This document shows, piece after piece, positions 10,692 through 21,512 of a stretch of DNA of 64,000 bases (position 1 is the first letter of the stretch; the number at the start of each line of letters is the position of its first letter). The stretch lies in contig JAVYIG010000037.1 of assembly GCA_035222895.1 (NCBI GenBank), forward strand, positions 1,054,001 to 1,118,000, given 5' to 3'. A program made the translations under genes and the position numbers. This DNA comes from Strongylocentrotus droebachiensis. Taxonomy: Eukaryota; Echinodermata; Echinoidea; Camarodonta; Strongylocentrotidae. The notes beneath the pieces are model-generated. The model saw only the letters and a program-made list of their open reading frames with translations. It was not told the DNA's origin and made no database searches.

Positions 10692-10884
10692 TGGCCCGAA
10701 TTCACAAAGCAAGGTTTGAGCTCAGACCAAGGTTTAAGTTTAAACCTCCTTTTGTTTCGCCAAACCTCCTTTTGTTATTTATAAACCTGGTTTGTAAATT
10801 ACAAAAGGAGGTTTGGCGAAACAAAAGGAGGTTTAAACTTAAACCTTGGTCTGAGCTCAAACCTTGCTTTGTGAATTCGGGCCA
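10692..10884. mobile_element. Near-perfect 193-bp palindromic MITE
   Basis: The left arm from ggcccgaattcacaaagc pairs with the right arm ending gctttgtgaattcgggcc. Pairing continues, with only two mismatches seen near the middle, to a centre near 10788. The ends GGCCCGAATTC and the flanking ATT on both sides (possible 3-bp duplication) suggest a non-autonomous DNA transposon. The near absence of mismatches suggests a recent insertion or arm correction. Confidence 0.8.
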
Positions 10885-11253
10885 TTGAGTTTGGTTCCAT
10901 ATACTACTACTTGTTTCTGCATGCAGCGCAAGTGCATGAGGGGGACTTTCGTGTGCAAATTTATCGATTCGATAATCCCTAAATCTTGTTTATGTACACC
11001 TAATCTAATTTCACAATGCGTTGAAACTGTTTATTTCGAAAATCGAAATGTAATAGGATGACCAGAACTCCAATACAAATTTGATTGGAATTGAGATAAG
11101 AAGAAGATAAACCGAGTAGAAAATGATGTTAGGATCATGGAAATTAAGCCTATACAGTTTGTAGAAGAATTAGTTCGATCAAATATGAAGATAATTGTTA
11201 CTGCAATAACAGCTCAACCAGGAAACGTATGATACATGTTTCAAACTGCTCTA

Positions 11254-11749
11254 AACATCTCTCTCAACATCCCTCTCATCATCTGCATCTCTCATCATCA
11301 ACATCGTCTTCATCCCTCTCATCATCTGCATCTCTCATAAAGATCGTCTCCATTCCTCTCATCATCTGCATCGTCAACATCCCTCTCATCATCTGCATCT
11401 CTCATAAAGATCGTCTCCATCCCTCTCATCATCTGCATCGTCAACATCCCTCTCATCATCTGCATCTCTCATCAACATCATGTTCTCCATCCCCTACCTC
11501 ATCAACATCGTCAACATCCCTCTCATCATCTCCATCCCTCACATCATCAACATTCCTGTCATCTGCATTTCTTATCATCAACATCGTCTCCATCCCTCCC
11601 ATCATCAACATCGTCTTGATTCCTCTCATCATCTGCATCTCTCTTCAACATCCCTCTCATCAACATCGTCTTACTACCTCTCTTCATCTGCATCTCTAAT
11701 CACCTGTATGTCATCAAAAACCCTCTCATCTGCATCTCTCATCAACATT
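11254..11749. repeat. CATC-rich minisatellite
   Basis: Higher-order units built from catccctctcatcatctg and catctctcatcaacatc repeat over about 500 bp. The ORFs through it (His/Ser/Ile repeats) are by-products of the repeat. It lies just inside the right 15-bp-repeat arm. Confidence 0.85.
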
Positions 11750-11767
11750 GTTTAGACAAAAATATAA

Positions 11768-12113
11768 ACAATATTGTCGGCGAAGCATTTGTATTTTACG
11801 GGGCACTTTTGGGGTGGAGCAAATGTCGTCCGATCAAATGTCACCAGAGCAAATGCCGCTCCATGCGGAGAAATGTCGCAGGAGCAATTGTCGTCGGAGC
11901 AACTGTCGTCGGAGCAACTGTCGCAGGAGCATTTATCGCTTCATGCGGAGCAATTGTCGCCGGAGCAAATGTCGGCATAGCAAATGTCGGCGTAGCAATT
12001 GTCGGCGGAGCATTTGACGTCGGAACAAATATCGCGGAGCAAATGTCGCGGAGCAATTGTCGCGTTTTGCGGAGTAAATATCGGCGGAGCAATCGTCCTC
12101 GGAGCATGTGTCG
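11768..12113 (-). repeat. 15-bp tandem-repeat arm (right, inverted)
   Basis: Units of the form GGAGCAAttGTCGcc run from about 11815 to 12113. They are the reverse complement of the array at 5094-5366 and share its inner domain (gtcggcgaagcatttgtatttta) and outer end (ggagcatgtgtc). Confidence 0.8.
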
Positions 12114-12660
12114 GGTTACCAGTTTTCCTCATAACTCCTGTAGCTACGCCATTGTCGGGCATGTACTTATAGGCAAGTGTTCTGAAGATTTCATATCAAG
12201 TTTGGGCCAATTAACCTTTTGCTAGCCAGTGTCATTATCGATTCATGAATCTCAGACTCGCGGTTTATAAAGGTGCTCTGAAATTCTAGCTGCCACGCAC
12301 AATGGAAATTGCTTTTTTCTGAAATATTTGTAGATACACATATGCTTTCGTCCCCTTTATATTTTCAAAAAGTGACATCTACTTGAATTATTCTAAGCAA
12401 TATTTTAAAAATAACTCTTAAAGATATTTCATATTTTCTTTACTTTAATATGACATCCTTCAACTTTACAATGAAAAAACCTAAACAATTTTTTGAGTCA
12501 CTCAGGATCAAATTCGTACTTAGTGCTTTTAATGGAAAATGGAGTTACATTTTTTGAAATTTACTTATTGCTAAGTGTTTCATTTATTTACAAAAAAGGT
12601 TTTGGACATTCACCAAATACCATTGCTCCATAATGTGCATACATGTAAAGATGTTCTTAC
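12114..12660. other. Intron sequence, no gene seen
   Basis: Intronic to the ZU5 gene under the proposed model. AT-rich, with no further exon recognised. Confidence 0.4.
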
Positions 12661-13002
12661 CGGGTGAGTATTCTCCCTCTCCCGTATACAAGACTGCCTC
12701 CACACTGGAGTATCGTGTACCGGTAATCACAGCACAGTGAGGTATTGTGTAAGTCACCGGTAACTTAAGCACTAAGTCATCAGGGGCTAAACACTGTACT
12801 CCAAAGCAGACTGACATCTCTTCTTTGTTGTTGCCAAGGTTAGGAGTATCTGTCAGGACACGGAGAGAAATGTCCTGCGGCACTTCGCTGTCAATTGCAC
12901 CGGGAGGGATCTCAAGTTCAATTCCGAAGGAATCTAGCTGAAGTGTACCACCTTCAACTCCAACTCTCTTACAACATTCCATCTTGATTGGTTTGGCACT
13001 TA
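12661..13002 (-). CDS. ZU5-domain exon
   Basis: The minus strand has a T-rich tract and acceptor (ccacatgaag) and a donor CCCG|gtaagaac. The 342 nt are phase 1 in and phase 1 out. The encoded protein reads GVEGGTLQLDSFGIELEIPP, then GAIDSEVPQDISLRV, VCFGVQCLAPDD and LPVTYTIPHCAV, a clear ZU5 fold with the diagnostic GG-L, IPPGA and PHCA positions. ZU5 domains occur in ankyrins, ZO-1, UNC5, PIDD1 and FIIND proteins. The next exon in phase (1946-2193) supplies the HFS end and UPA. A shorter exon starting at 12982 (aatcaag|ATG) is possible. The open frame continuing to 12584 beyond the donor is intron. Confidence 0.85.
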
Positions 13003-13129
13003 CTTCATGTGGAAAAAAAAATCATAGGAAATATTTATATTAAAACCTTTCTGCAAACAACAGAATACGAAATTGTACTTACGTTCGGCAAAATATCAAA
13101 TATAGGTTATAGAGCACCGAAGAGCAAAG

Positions 13130-13527
13130 TCCCCGGCCCCCCCCCACTCAGTGTTATTTAGGGTACGCATATGCTCGTACCCTCTTTTTGAAAGCACCCC
13201 CTATCTGAGGACTGCCAACATTTCCGAACCCCCCTTTCGCGGGCTTTTCGCGGGCTTTTCCTGCCTTGGAGACCCCCCTAAATCAGGGAAAATGCTCAAT
13301 GTACCCCCCTAAATTCGGAATAATTTCTCAGGAGTCCATAGAGATGAGAGAAAAAAAGAAAAACACCCCCTTTTTAAAGAAATCTCCGGGTGAAAAGTCA
13401 AATACACCCCTTTTTTTACAATTCTCGGGCCGGACTTTGTCGCACGAAAAGTACCCCTTTACCGGACATTTTGGCAACACGCATGCGGTCATTCCGACCT
13501 CTGAGTGGGGGGGGGGGGGGGCGGGGC
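13130..13527. mobile_element. MITE with C/G-rich terminal inverted repeats
   Basis: The left end ccccggcccccccccactcag is mirrored by the right end ctgagtgggggg...gcgggg. The interior contains C-rich and T-rich tracts (caccccct, aaatacacccct) and no supported coding. It lies within the intron between the linker and ZU5 exons. The low-complexity termini make exact limits uncertain. Confidence 0.5.
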
Positions 13528-14200
13528 AAATTCACTCTGAAAGATCCTTCTCATGACATGAATAAATGTTTTAAAAAAAATGTTCTCACAAAATTTAAAG
13601 TTTTTATCTTCTGAAGGAAGTCTTTTGTCAATTTCTTGTTAACTGTTGCTTAATTTAGACTGTACGTTGTGAACAGATGTTTGAATTTAGATATACAATC
13701 TTTGGATTTTATCAATTTACATGACGAATGATGTTATTTTTCAACTTAAATGATTTAGCACAATTACCTTTTACCGATCTGTCATGAAAAATTGTGGTAA
13801 TTCAATGAAAGAATAAAATGAAAGAAAAATATTGTAATCCACCAAGATTTCCCCTGCTTTTCTTCCTTTTTGCAGAATAAAACAAACATTTCTACTTAAC
13901 ATGCACAGTAGGCCTATTTACAAAAAGACACATCTCCGTTGGAAAGTGTTGAATTACAGAGATTACGCCATCTAGCATCTACAGTCTTATACATGTACAC
14001 AAGAGCTTTTACTACTCTCACTCTTTTGTCGCCGAATCATGAATACATTGAGCATTGACCGGTAAAAACTATTAAAATATTTTATTCTATGTTAAATGTA
14101 ATAGACATGAAACAACAGATACCACCAGAGAGACATTTGTTTTTCTTTTCTTATTCTCCAAATCAATTTATGCTGATATTGTTCATAGCACAAGATTAAC
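13528..14200. other. Intron sequence, no gene seen
   Basis: AT-rich, between the MITE and the linker exon. No further exon was found. Confidence 0.4.
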
Positions 14201-14332
14201 CTGTTTCATGGGGCAGGCTTCCCATGGTTACGCAATCCGCTTCTTCCCCTTCCTTTCCCTCTTCCTCAGTGTTCTGGGTGTCTGTCTGTTTTTGATGAGG
14301 TTGGACCCTTGCTGTGGAACCAACACGGTCAT
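14201..14332 (-). CDS. Predicted acidic linker exon before ZU5
   Basis: The minus-strand acceptor is tatatcttacag and the donor GAAACAG|gttaat. Of 132 nt, one frame is fully open (2 nt, 43 codons, 1 nt), phase 1 to phase 1. It encodes DRVGSTARVQPHQKQ, then NTEEEGKEGEEADC and SLPHET, a charged, likely disordered linker. It joins the ZU5 exon at 13002 in frame. Its own upstream partner must end in phase 1; the LRR exon at 21513-22643 does. No domain is recognised. Confidence 0.55.
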
Positions 14333-14877
14333 CTGTAAGATATAATCAATCAATAATGGACTCAGAATATGCACGTAGGTATTCTTTTATAGGGTCTTAA
14401 AAAGTACACATAGTGCTTTCGCATGTAATATTGTTATTTACATAAAGATGTGACTGTATTGTAAATGTTAAATTTGTAACAAATATCTTCGGATTTTTGT
14501 TGATGCATCATGGTATTAACTACTTTTATTACAAAATTCTTTTGTATGAACATAGTCTGTGAGTATATCCTAACTAAAGGTTCATTCAGGTATGCAACGA
14601 TTTATTGCGGTGGATGTTTTGTGTGTGCACTTATGTTTATAAATAGTCTTCCTCTTTTGAAATGCTTACTTCTTACAAATTATTTGCAGTTTGGCATGCA
14701 AAAAATGCATACATTCTTGGACCAAATTCTGTTTGATAGTGGTAAAACATATTTTCAATGTCCTCCCATTTTCTGTAGAGGTATCATATTCGAATGGTTT
14801 GAGTGCTTAACTGGAGATGCGAAGGGAATTGATTCGATATATCCCTGGCACACACTTATTTATGTAAGCAATGCATG

Positions 14878-15060
14878 TTATCTGCATTGCTTCTCTACAC
14901 CCAGGTGTTAAATGGATACCGAGTAGGATGCAAACATCACTTTAGATCGCACAGCAATTATGAGTGTCTGCAAAATGGCGCCTAGCTAAAATGCTCCAGA
15001 GGGAGTGGACAATGTGCACACATCGTGTGCGGGCAAGCCTGAATCCAATGTCAGGGATAA
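14878..15060 (+). mobile_element. SINE-body-like fragment
   Basis: cacccaggtgttaaatggat followed by accgagtaggatgcaaac resembles the conserved body of metazoan SINEs and the body of the SINE at 2338-2584. I see no tRNA head or clear tail. Confidence 0.3.
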
Positions 15061-16477
15061 TATTTTTGTCAAGCGGTTAGACATTGTAAAGGTATTTATG
15101 CGATATCAACCCAGAATATTATTAAGAAAGTTGGTATATTGCATGAATAAATAAAGAATGTTGGAATAAAGAAAAATGAGAAAGGTGAATTTGAAATAAT
15201 TGTCATTGTTAATGTATTTCAGATATGAACAGTTTAAACTAAAGTAAGACTAAATAAACGTGTTTGTAATTGCTACAAAACAGACATGATTATGTACATG
15301 GGGCTGATTTAACTAATAGTTGTGATATTGTCATGCTGTCCTTGCAAGGAAATATGAATATTGAAAATTTTGCACTTAAAAAAAAAACATATTGCCCTCA
15401 TCTTAAATGACTCGGGGCAATATGGTTTTGTGGCAGGCAATATATTTTGATATCCCCCTCAAGATCATAATAAAATGGGTAACTTTGATTAAGCTACGCA
15501 ACCATTATACTCCTATATCTACACTGTTGGTCATAAAGGTGAAATAATTTTTGTTTTACCCCCAGTTTATGGAATGATTTTGACAATGATTTATTCCTAA
15601 TAGATCTAGATAATGGTATACATTCTCAGATTTTATTGGAAAATTCCTCTGTACGGGCGTACATTACGGTTAAAGGCATGGCCACACAAAGGATTTTATT
15701 ATGTTGGGGATCGGGGCAAATTGTAATGAATTATTAACAATTTATTGCATTTTCTTTCTTTTTTTATTTGTGGGGGCAGCCCCTACGCTAGCCGCCGCTG
15801 CGTACAGTCATGATTAAGTGGCAAGGAAATGGCCTAGTAACTAAAAGGCCCCAGGACCAAAACCGTGTCGATGTGCTACATTAGTGCCCTTTTGTGAGGC
15901 ATCAATCCTCGTTACTGTCAGTTATGACTTAAGACCGTAGGTCCCCTTGTTGATAAGCTTAGTAGCATACACATGCTTGAGCAGTCACGTAAAACAAACA
16001 CTTGCAAACTATCATTCAATAACATCTGAGAATGTATACTTTTATCTACATCTTTTGTAGTAATGAGTGAGCGCCCTGCGTGGTTGCCTTCCATTACATG
16101 CTCTTAAGTTTTGTCATATTTTGGTGTTGTTTTAGCAAATCATTCTTGTATTTCTGTGTCACCTGTATTGCATGTGCTTTGTGAATCTCCTGGACCATTT
16201 TTGTGCTAAGTAATTCAGAAATTTGGACGTATATCAGTAATTTGGATTTGAGGTTTGTACACTTTCTCATTGCTACTTGATTGTACAGTATCCATACTGC
16301 AGCCTTCTTGTGTGTACAGTATGTGTATGAGCACTCAACTGTGCTACTTCAGTGCAGTTTGAATAGGCCTCTCTCACATTGTTACATTAACTGTTGTTGT
16401 ACTTGAATGAGCTACTGAGTATCTAAGCTCTGCTTCTATTTAATACTAAGTGATAAAGAATCAGTACAATAGAATGA
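15061..16477. other. No exon seen; possible LINE leader at the end
   Basis: AT-rich. I searched the minus strand for a first exon of the ZU5 gene (a phase-1 donor with an upstream ATG) and found none. The last 100-200 bp may be the 5' UTR of the LINE that begins at 16478. Confidence 0.35.
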
Positions 16478-19400
16478 ATGAGGTGCCTGTTTATAGTGAG
16501 TCTAATGCTGACTCTTCGTCCATCTACTAATCACTTCTGTTCAACCACATATACTAGTACTAGTAGTGCATTACCATGTATAAAGAATTGTAAGAACACG
16601 TCTATTAGAGTAAAAGGCTACTCGAAGGCATGTATCTTGTATTATAAGAATGCTATTCCTACTTTTCACATCCCACTTCTTACCAGTGGGGATGTTGAAG
16701 TTAATCCAGGTCCGTCACCCAATATGTCAGCAGATAAGAAACATGCTATTGATAAGGAACATGCTATTTGTAGTGATAATAATACAAAATATATGTATAG
16801 TATTCCAAACCTCTTACAGCTAAATCCTTACAACGTCCCCTCGACGACGCCTTTTAATAAGAATCTTCGGATCAATGAAGTGACATGGCAACAAATCACA
16901 TCTCTACATATCAACAGAGTAAAGAAGACACACAGAGGAAAAAGATCAGGTAGAGAGCAGAGAAAGAAAGCTGAGAAACCGTCAACCAACATCACTAACT
17001 TGAACACTAACTTGAACACTAACTGTTCGAGTTCTAACATAAAATTTGCCATGTTGAATGCGAGATCAGTGAGGAATAAAACCGCTGATCTCGCCGATTA
17101 CGTTCTTGAACATGACCTGGACATTGTTGCTATTTGCGAAACCTGGCTATCACCCGACGATGCTGCTCCGATCGGCCAGCTGACACCACCTGGCTTCACT
17201 TTCAAGCACATACCCAGAACTGGCAAACGAGGAGGGGGAGTAGCGGTGCTGTTCAAAAGTCAACTTGATGTCAAAATCCTGGACTCCCCAAATATAACAT
17301 TTGAAATGATCCAGATGACCATGAACCATCAACATAAAATGTTACATTTGATTGTTGTTTATCGTCCACCAAGTCTAGCACAGCTAAAGACTTTCTTGGA
17401 TGAGTTCTCCAATGTTCTAGATGGGCAGCTGTTATGCTCCTCCGACTTGCTCATCACAGGGGATTTCAACATACCCATGGACTCATCAGCTACAAGTTCG
17501 AAGTCCTTCTCCGAATTATTATCGGCCTATAATCTGGCTCAACATATATATGAGCCAACCCATAATCGTGGTCATGTATTAGATTTGCTCATAACCCATA
17601 AGGATAATACTGTACAACTTATTAATATTGGTGTTAAGGAAGGTATATCTGATCACGCAGCGGTGATGTGCGAATTGACCATTCCTAAACGATCTACTAA
17701 GAAAAAGCTTGTTACAACACGGAACTTGAAATCTGTAGACCCAAAACAGTTTCTAGATGACACTCATGTAAAGTCTCTTATATCAACCGGTTCTCATGCA
17801 AATAGTGTAGATGAAGAAGTTAATTTGTATAATACATTACTCACATCTGCACTTGATACGTTGGCACCTGAGAAGCAGCTCCGTGTTACAATTCACCCGA
17901 ATACTGAATGGTATAACCAAGAAATAGCTCAAGCAAAACTGCTTCGTAGACAATTAGAAAGAAGATCAAGGTCCACCAAACTGGAGATTCACAGGCAGAT
18001 GTATCGTACCCCAAAACAACATGTAAAAGCCTTGATTAAGATTGCTCAGTCACTCTATCACTCAAAAAAAGTTGAGGATTGTGGTAAAGACACAAAGAAA
18101 CTGTATACAGTTGCTAATAATTTACTACACAGAAAACAACCATCTCCTTTACCAGAACATCTCACTCATGGTGATCGGTTGAAGCTTGCCAATCGGTTTA
18201 ATCAATATTTTGTAGATAAAATTATAACAATCCGACAGTGCTTCCAAACTCATGTTGTACAACTGGATGACACTGTTTGTGAAATCGAATCAGAGTTGAG
18301 TGAGTTTCGGTCGGTCACTGTCAGTGAGATAGAGACATTTATCAAGAACTCACCAAATAAATCATGTGAGCTTGATCCAATTCCAACATATTTGGTTAAG
18401 AAGTGTAGCACAATCTTGGCACCTGTCATCACAAGCATTATTAATGCTAGCCTTAGTTCAAGTATTGTCCCACAGGTTTGTAAGACAGCTGTCATCCATC
18501 CAACCTTAAAAAAATCGGGCTTAGATCAGGAGTGTCTCAAGAATTACCGCCCATTCACAAACTTATCTTTTTTGAGTAAACTGCTGGAACGGGTTGTTTT
18601 CTCACAACTGACTGCATATTTGCGAGATAATGAATTGTTTGACCCATGTCAATCTGCCTACAGGCCTGGCCATAGTGTGGAAACATTACTTGTCAACTTA
18701 ACTGATAATATTTTTAGAGAACTGGATTGCGGTAATATTACTGCTCTTGTTATGTTAGATATGAGCTCAGCTTTCGATACAGTAGATTACTCTATCCTGA
18801 CTCGAAGGCTGAAATCATTAGGTATCAAGGGTACCGTCCTTAATTGGTTTATATCATATCTCTGAACGATCTCAGTATGTAAAAATTGGTAATTCTACGT
18901 CTGGTAAAACTACTATGAAGTATGGTGTACCCCAAGGTTCGGTAAGAGGACCACTGCTCTTTTCTCTTTATATGCAACCAATCAGCAAGATATTTCACAA
19001 ACATTGTATTAGTTACCATTGCTACGCAGATGACATCCAAATTTATCTTTCTTTTAAACCTACAATATCTTCACTGTCATCAGCTGTTTCAAAACTTGAA
19101 AAATGTCTAGAAGAACTAAAATCCTGGCTAATATCTAATGGCCTTAAGCTGAATGATGATAAATCTGTGTTTTTATTATTAGGTTCCAAGCACATGTCAG
19201 GGAAGGTTGACTATCAATCGTGTCATCTCCATATTGGAAAAACCTGCATCACTCCATCAAAAACAGCTCGTAATTTGGGTGTAATATTTGATCAGGAAAT
19301 GTCCTTTCGTAGTCATATAACACATGTTCAACAGAGTTTAAGGTATCAATTACCTAATCTAAGTTTCATAAGAAAGTGTTTATCTAAACCTGCGGCTGAG

Positions 19401-19880
19401 ATCTTAATTCATGCTTTAATTTCTTCTCGTTTAGATTTTTCAAATTCGTTGTTCTGTAACCTTCCAAAAAAAAGATGTCACAAAACTTCAACGACTTCAA
19501 CATTCTGCAGCCCGCCTATTAACATTCACTAAGAAATCTGATTCCATATCACCAATTCTCCGTTCTCTCCATTGGTTGCCGGCTGAAAAAAGGATTATTT
19601 TTAAAATTATGTTACTTGTACATCATTCAGTTTACTCTCTTTCTTCCCCTACATACCTGAGCAAGTCTGTTTCAAAATACAACCCCACACGAAGTCTTCG
19701 CTCCTAATCAGACGCACTATTACTTAATACACCCAGAATAAAACATGCTTGGGGGGGAACGGGCTTTCTCAGTCATGGGTCCAAAACTGTGATATAAGCT
19801 CCCTCTAAAATTACGTCAACTATCGTCGACAGAAACATTCAAATTACAACTAAAAACTGATTTGTTTCTTTCGTTGTAAT
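16478..19880 (+). pseudogene. CR1-type LINE ORF with N-terminal 2A-like sequence, frameshifted
   Basis: The first 795 codons are open and carry a 2A-like stop-carry-on motif at residues 71-79, a basic linker (KKTHRGKRSGREQRKK), then endonuclease motifs MLNARS, CETW, GDFNIP and SDHAAV, and the start of RT (NYRPF, SAYRPGHSVETLL, MLDMSSAFDTVDY). A frameshift near 18850 moves the frame. RT continues with GVPQGSVRGPLLFSLYM and YADD (19023-19034). A second break near 19465 and scattered stops follow, then a recognisable C-terminus (SPILRSLHWLPAEKRI). Some CR1-group LINEs of sea urchins and amphioxus carry 2A at this place (established). Inactive as it stands. Confidence 0.88.
16679..16714 (+). other. 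2A-like ribosome-skipping motif
   Basis: Codons encode LLTSGDVEVNPGP with the motif core G-D-V-E-V-N-P-G-P at 16688-16714. This fits the D(V/I)ExNPGP consensus at which ribosomes fail to join Gly and Pro. A hydrophobic and Cys-rich leader lies upstream and the endonuclease downstream, so the leader would be released as a separate peptide (inference from the motif). Confidence 0.85.
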
Positions 19881-20054
19881 TATTGCAATATTCTAATCTA
19901 AATTGTGTCTGGGAGAATTTCGAATTTGTTTTTCTGTTTAATGTTTTTTCTTACTTATGTCTGTTACATGTACTTTTCTCTAAGCGCCATGAGCACCGAA
20001 ATGTGGACTTCTGCGCTATACAAGTAGCCACTATTATTATTATTATTATTATTG
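19881..20054 (+). mobile_element. 3' tail of the 2A-bearing LINE
   Basis: The sequence ends aagcgccatgagcaccg, then gcgctatacaagtagccac and an ATT microsatellite at about 20034-20054. This resembles the tail of the SINE at 2338-2584, as expected where a SINE borrows a LINE 3' end. Confidence 0.65.
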
Positions 20055-20185
20055 AAAATAAATACTTGTCAAAATTATTCCATAAACTGGAGTAAACAAA
20101 CAATTCCAACTTTATGACGAGCAGTTTACATATATATATATCATTAGAACAATGTAATCCTCAATAGAGAAGCTTAATGTGCATA

Positions 20186-20472
20186 TCATGAAGTACCAAA
20201 TAGCTCATCAGCGAGATGAATTTGACCAGCTTTCTGTAAAACATCCTTCAGGGCTTCACGCACTATGGCCTTGGTTTGCTTATTTCTCCAGTCTCGGAAC
20301 ATTGATAGTGTACCCCAGCATGATACTTCTGCATTCTTCATGTGTATGTAGATATAACGTAGGATATGCACTCGTTCAAAGACGAGAGCCTTCCCAAGAT
20401 TATCCATCTGTTCATGCTTGACAACGCTTTTAGCAACAGCTATCAGCTTTTCGTCAAAGTCTTCCTGTCTAC
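20186..20472 (-). CDS. C-terminal exon encoding a Death domain
   Basis: The minus-strand acceptor is aagttacatttcag at 20473, phase 1 in, with 95 codons and a TGA stop at 20186-20188. The protein starts GRQEDFDEKLIAVAKSV and ends with the helix pair MFRDWRNKQTKAIVREAL, KDVLQKAGQIHLADELFG, which is a typical death-fold end (W in helix 5, hydrophobic helix 6 with DLA-like ADEL). It splices in phase from the LRR exon at 21513-22643. Death domains form homotypic signalling assemblies. A weak CATAAA lies downstream near 20112. It is either the end of a gene or an alternative terminal exon. Confidence 0.82.
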
Positions 20473-20808
20473 CTGAAATGTAACTTAAATAAATCATTAA
20501 CACAAGTATTTTAGTATGTTTCTAATTTATTTCATTACTGAAAATAGGGAGAGGGGTTGCGACAAAATGTCCTAGCCGATATCTTTGCGTGTACTTAAGC
20601 AAAATATGTTCCCAGACCCTCATTTCCCTGGACGGGTATATTGCGACAGACATACTTTTTCCTCATTTCCGGTTTTAAATGTTTTGTTTTTTATGTTGCT
20701 ATGATAGCACATGCACCATGTGTAACAGTGATATTAAATTATTATTTATTTGTAAGTGAGCTTCAGACTGGTCTCAACTCACAGCTGACTAAATTCATTC
20801 AATTATAT

Positions 20809-20826
20809 ATATATATATATATATAT
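20809..20826. repeat. TA microsatellite
   Basis: Nine TA units within the intron between the LRR and Death exons. Confidence 0.9.
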
Positions 20827-21087
20827 GACTTGGAACAATATTTAAGGAAACAATGTTCTCTCTGTAATCTCATGCAGTTTTGTTTATCGATTCGATTATC
20901 AATTACTTTGTAATAATGTTTATATGTAATAAAGTGATGAGGGGGGAGAAAAACTGCCCCTTGCCCATCCCTCCTCCAAATACATTAGTGATTTCAGATT
21001 GATACCTGCCCATGCTCTGATCTCAGTCTAAATCTAATAACCATGCTGATAGTATTTAAAAAGGCAAAATATATTATTACAACTTAC

Positions 21088-21146
21088 TCCAGAATTCCCC
21101 CTTTACTTCGATGTGATGCTTGCAGTGTCCGTGAACTTGATGCACC
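21088..21146 (-). CDS. Possible cassette exon (59 nt) with early stop
   Basis: A good acceptor (gaacaattgcag) and donor (CTGGA|gtaagttg) bracket 59 nt inside the intron between the LRR and Death exons. Read from the phase-1 LRR exon it would add CIKFTDTASITSK and then stop (TAA), removing the Death domain. Its length is not a multiple of three, so inclusion would also shift the Death exon. It may be a regulated poison exon, an alternative end or chance. Confidence 0.25.
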
Positions 21147-21512
21147 CTGCAATTGTTCTACACGTTTTTGAAATGACCAAAGGGTACTAGTCAAAAAATG
21201 AATTGCTGTTTAAGGAACTGACAAGTTATCCTTGTTATCGAAAGAGATGATCACATTTAACAATGCATATTAACATGTTGTTGTGACAAATAATGATTTG
21301 AAATTCACATACACTTAGTAAAATCATATTTCTAACATTTATAGTGTTATTATTTTCCGCATTATTTAAAACTTTCGCCTTCTGTTTATTTTATTTTCCG
21401 CTTTCATACAAATGCACTAATTATAAGGATTGCATTGCCAATTCAAGTGTCTGAACATATTTATTAAGCTATCTGAGTACAAACACATGTACGATAAATA
21501 AAAAAAACTCAC

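Larger units (their letters stand above)
5094..12113. mobile_element. Candidate TU-type foldback element enclosing a LINE
   Basis: Two inverted copies of one 15-bp-repeat arm (5094-5366 and 11768-12113) face each other. They share not only the 15-bp units but also an inner domain (ccaaaagtgccccgtaaaa and gcttcgccgacaatatt) and the outer end (gacacatgctcc). Sea-urchin TU elements have inverted repeats whose outer domain is a tandem array of 15-bp units (established). The middle segment here holds a CR1-like LINE, a palindromic MITE and a CATC minisatellite. I see no clear target duplication, so two solo arms in opposite orientation remain possible. Confidence 0.5.

Noticed and set aside
11229..11755. 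His/Ser/Ile-rich ORFs
   Set aside because: Direct translation of a CATC minisatellite.
11254..12113. CRISPR-like array
   Set aside because: Units are contiguous without unique spacers, and the context is eukaryotic.
12584..12660. Extension of the ZU5 reading frame past 12661
   Set aside because: A consensus donor gtaagaac lies at 12660 and the ZU5 domain continues in the exon at 1946-2193 with matching phase.
14510..14911. 133-codon plus-strand ORF
   Set aside because: AT-rich, Cys/Phe-rich, no domain and no splice context; the end overlaps a SINE-like body.
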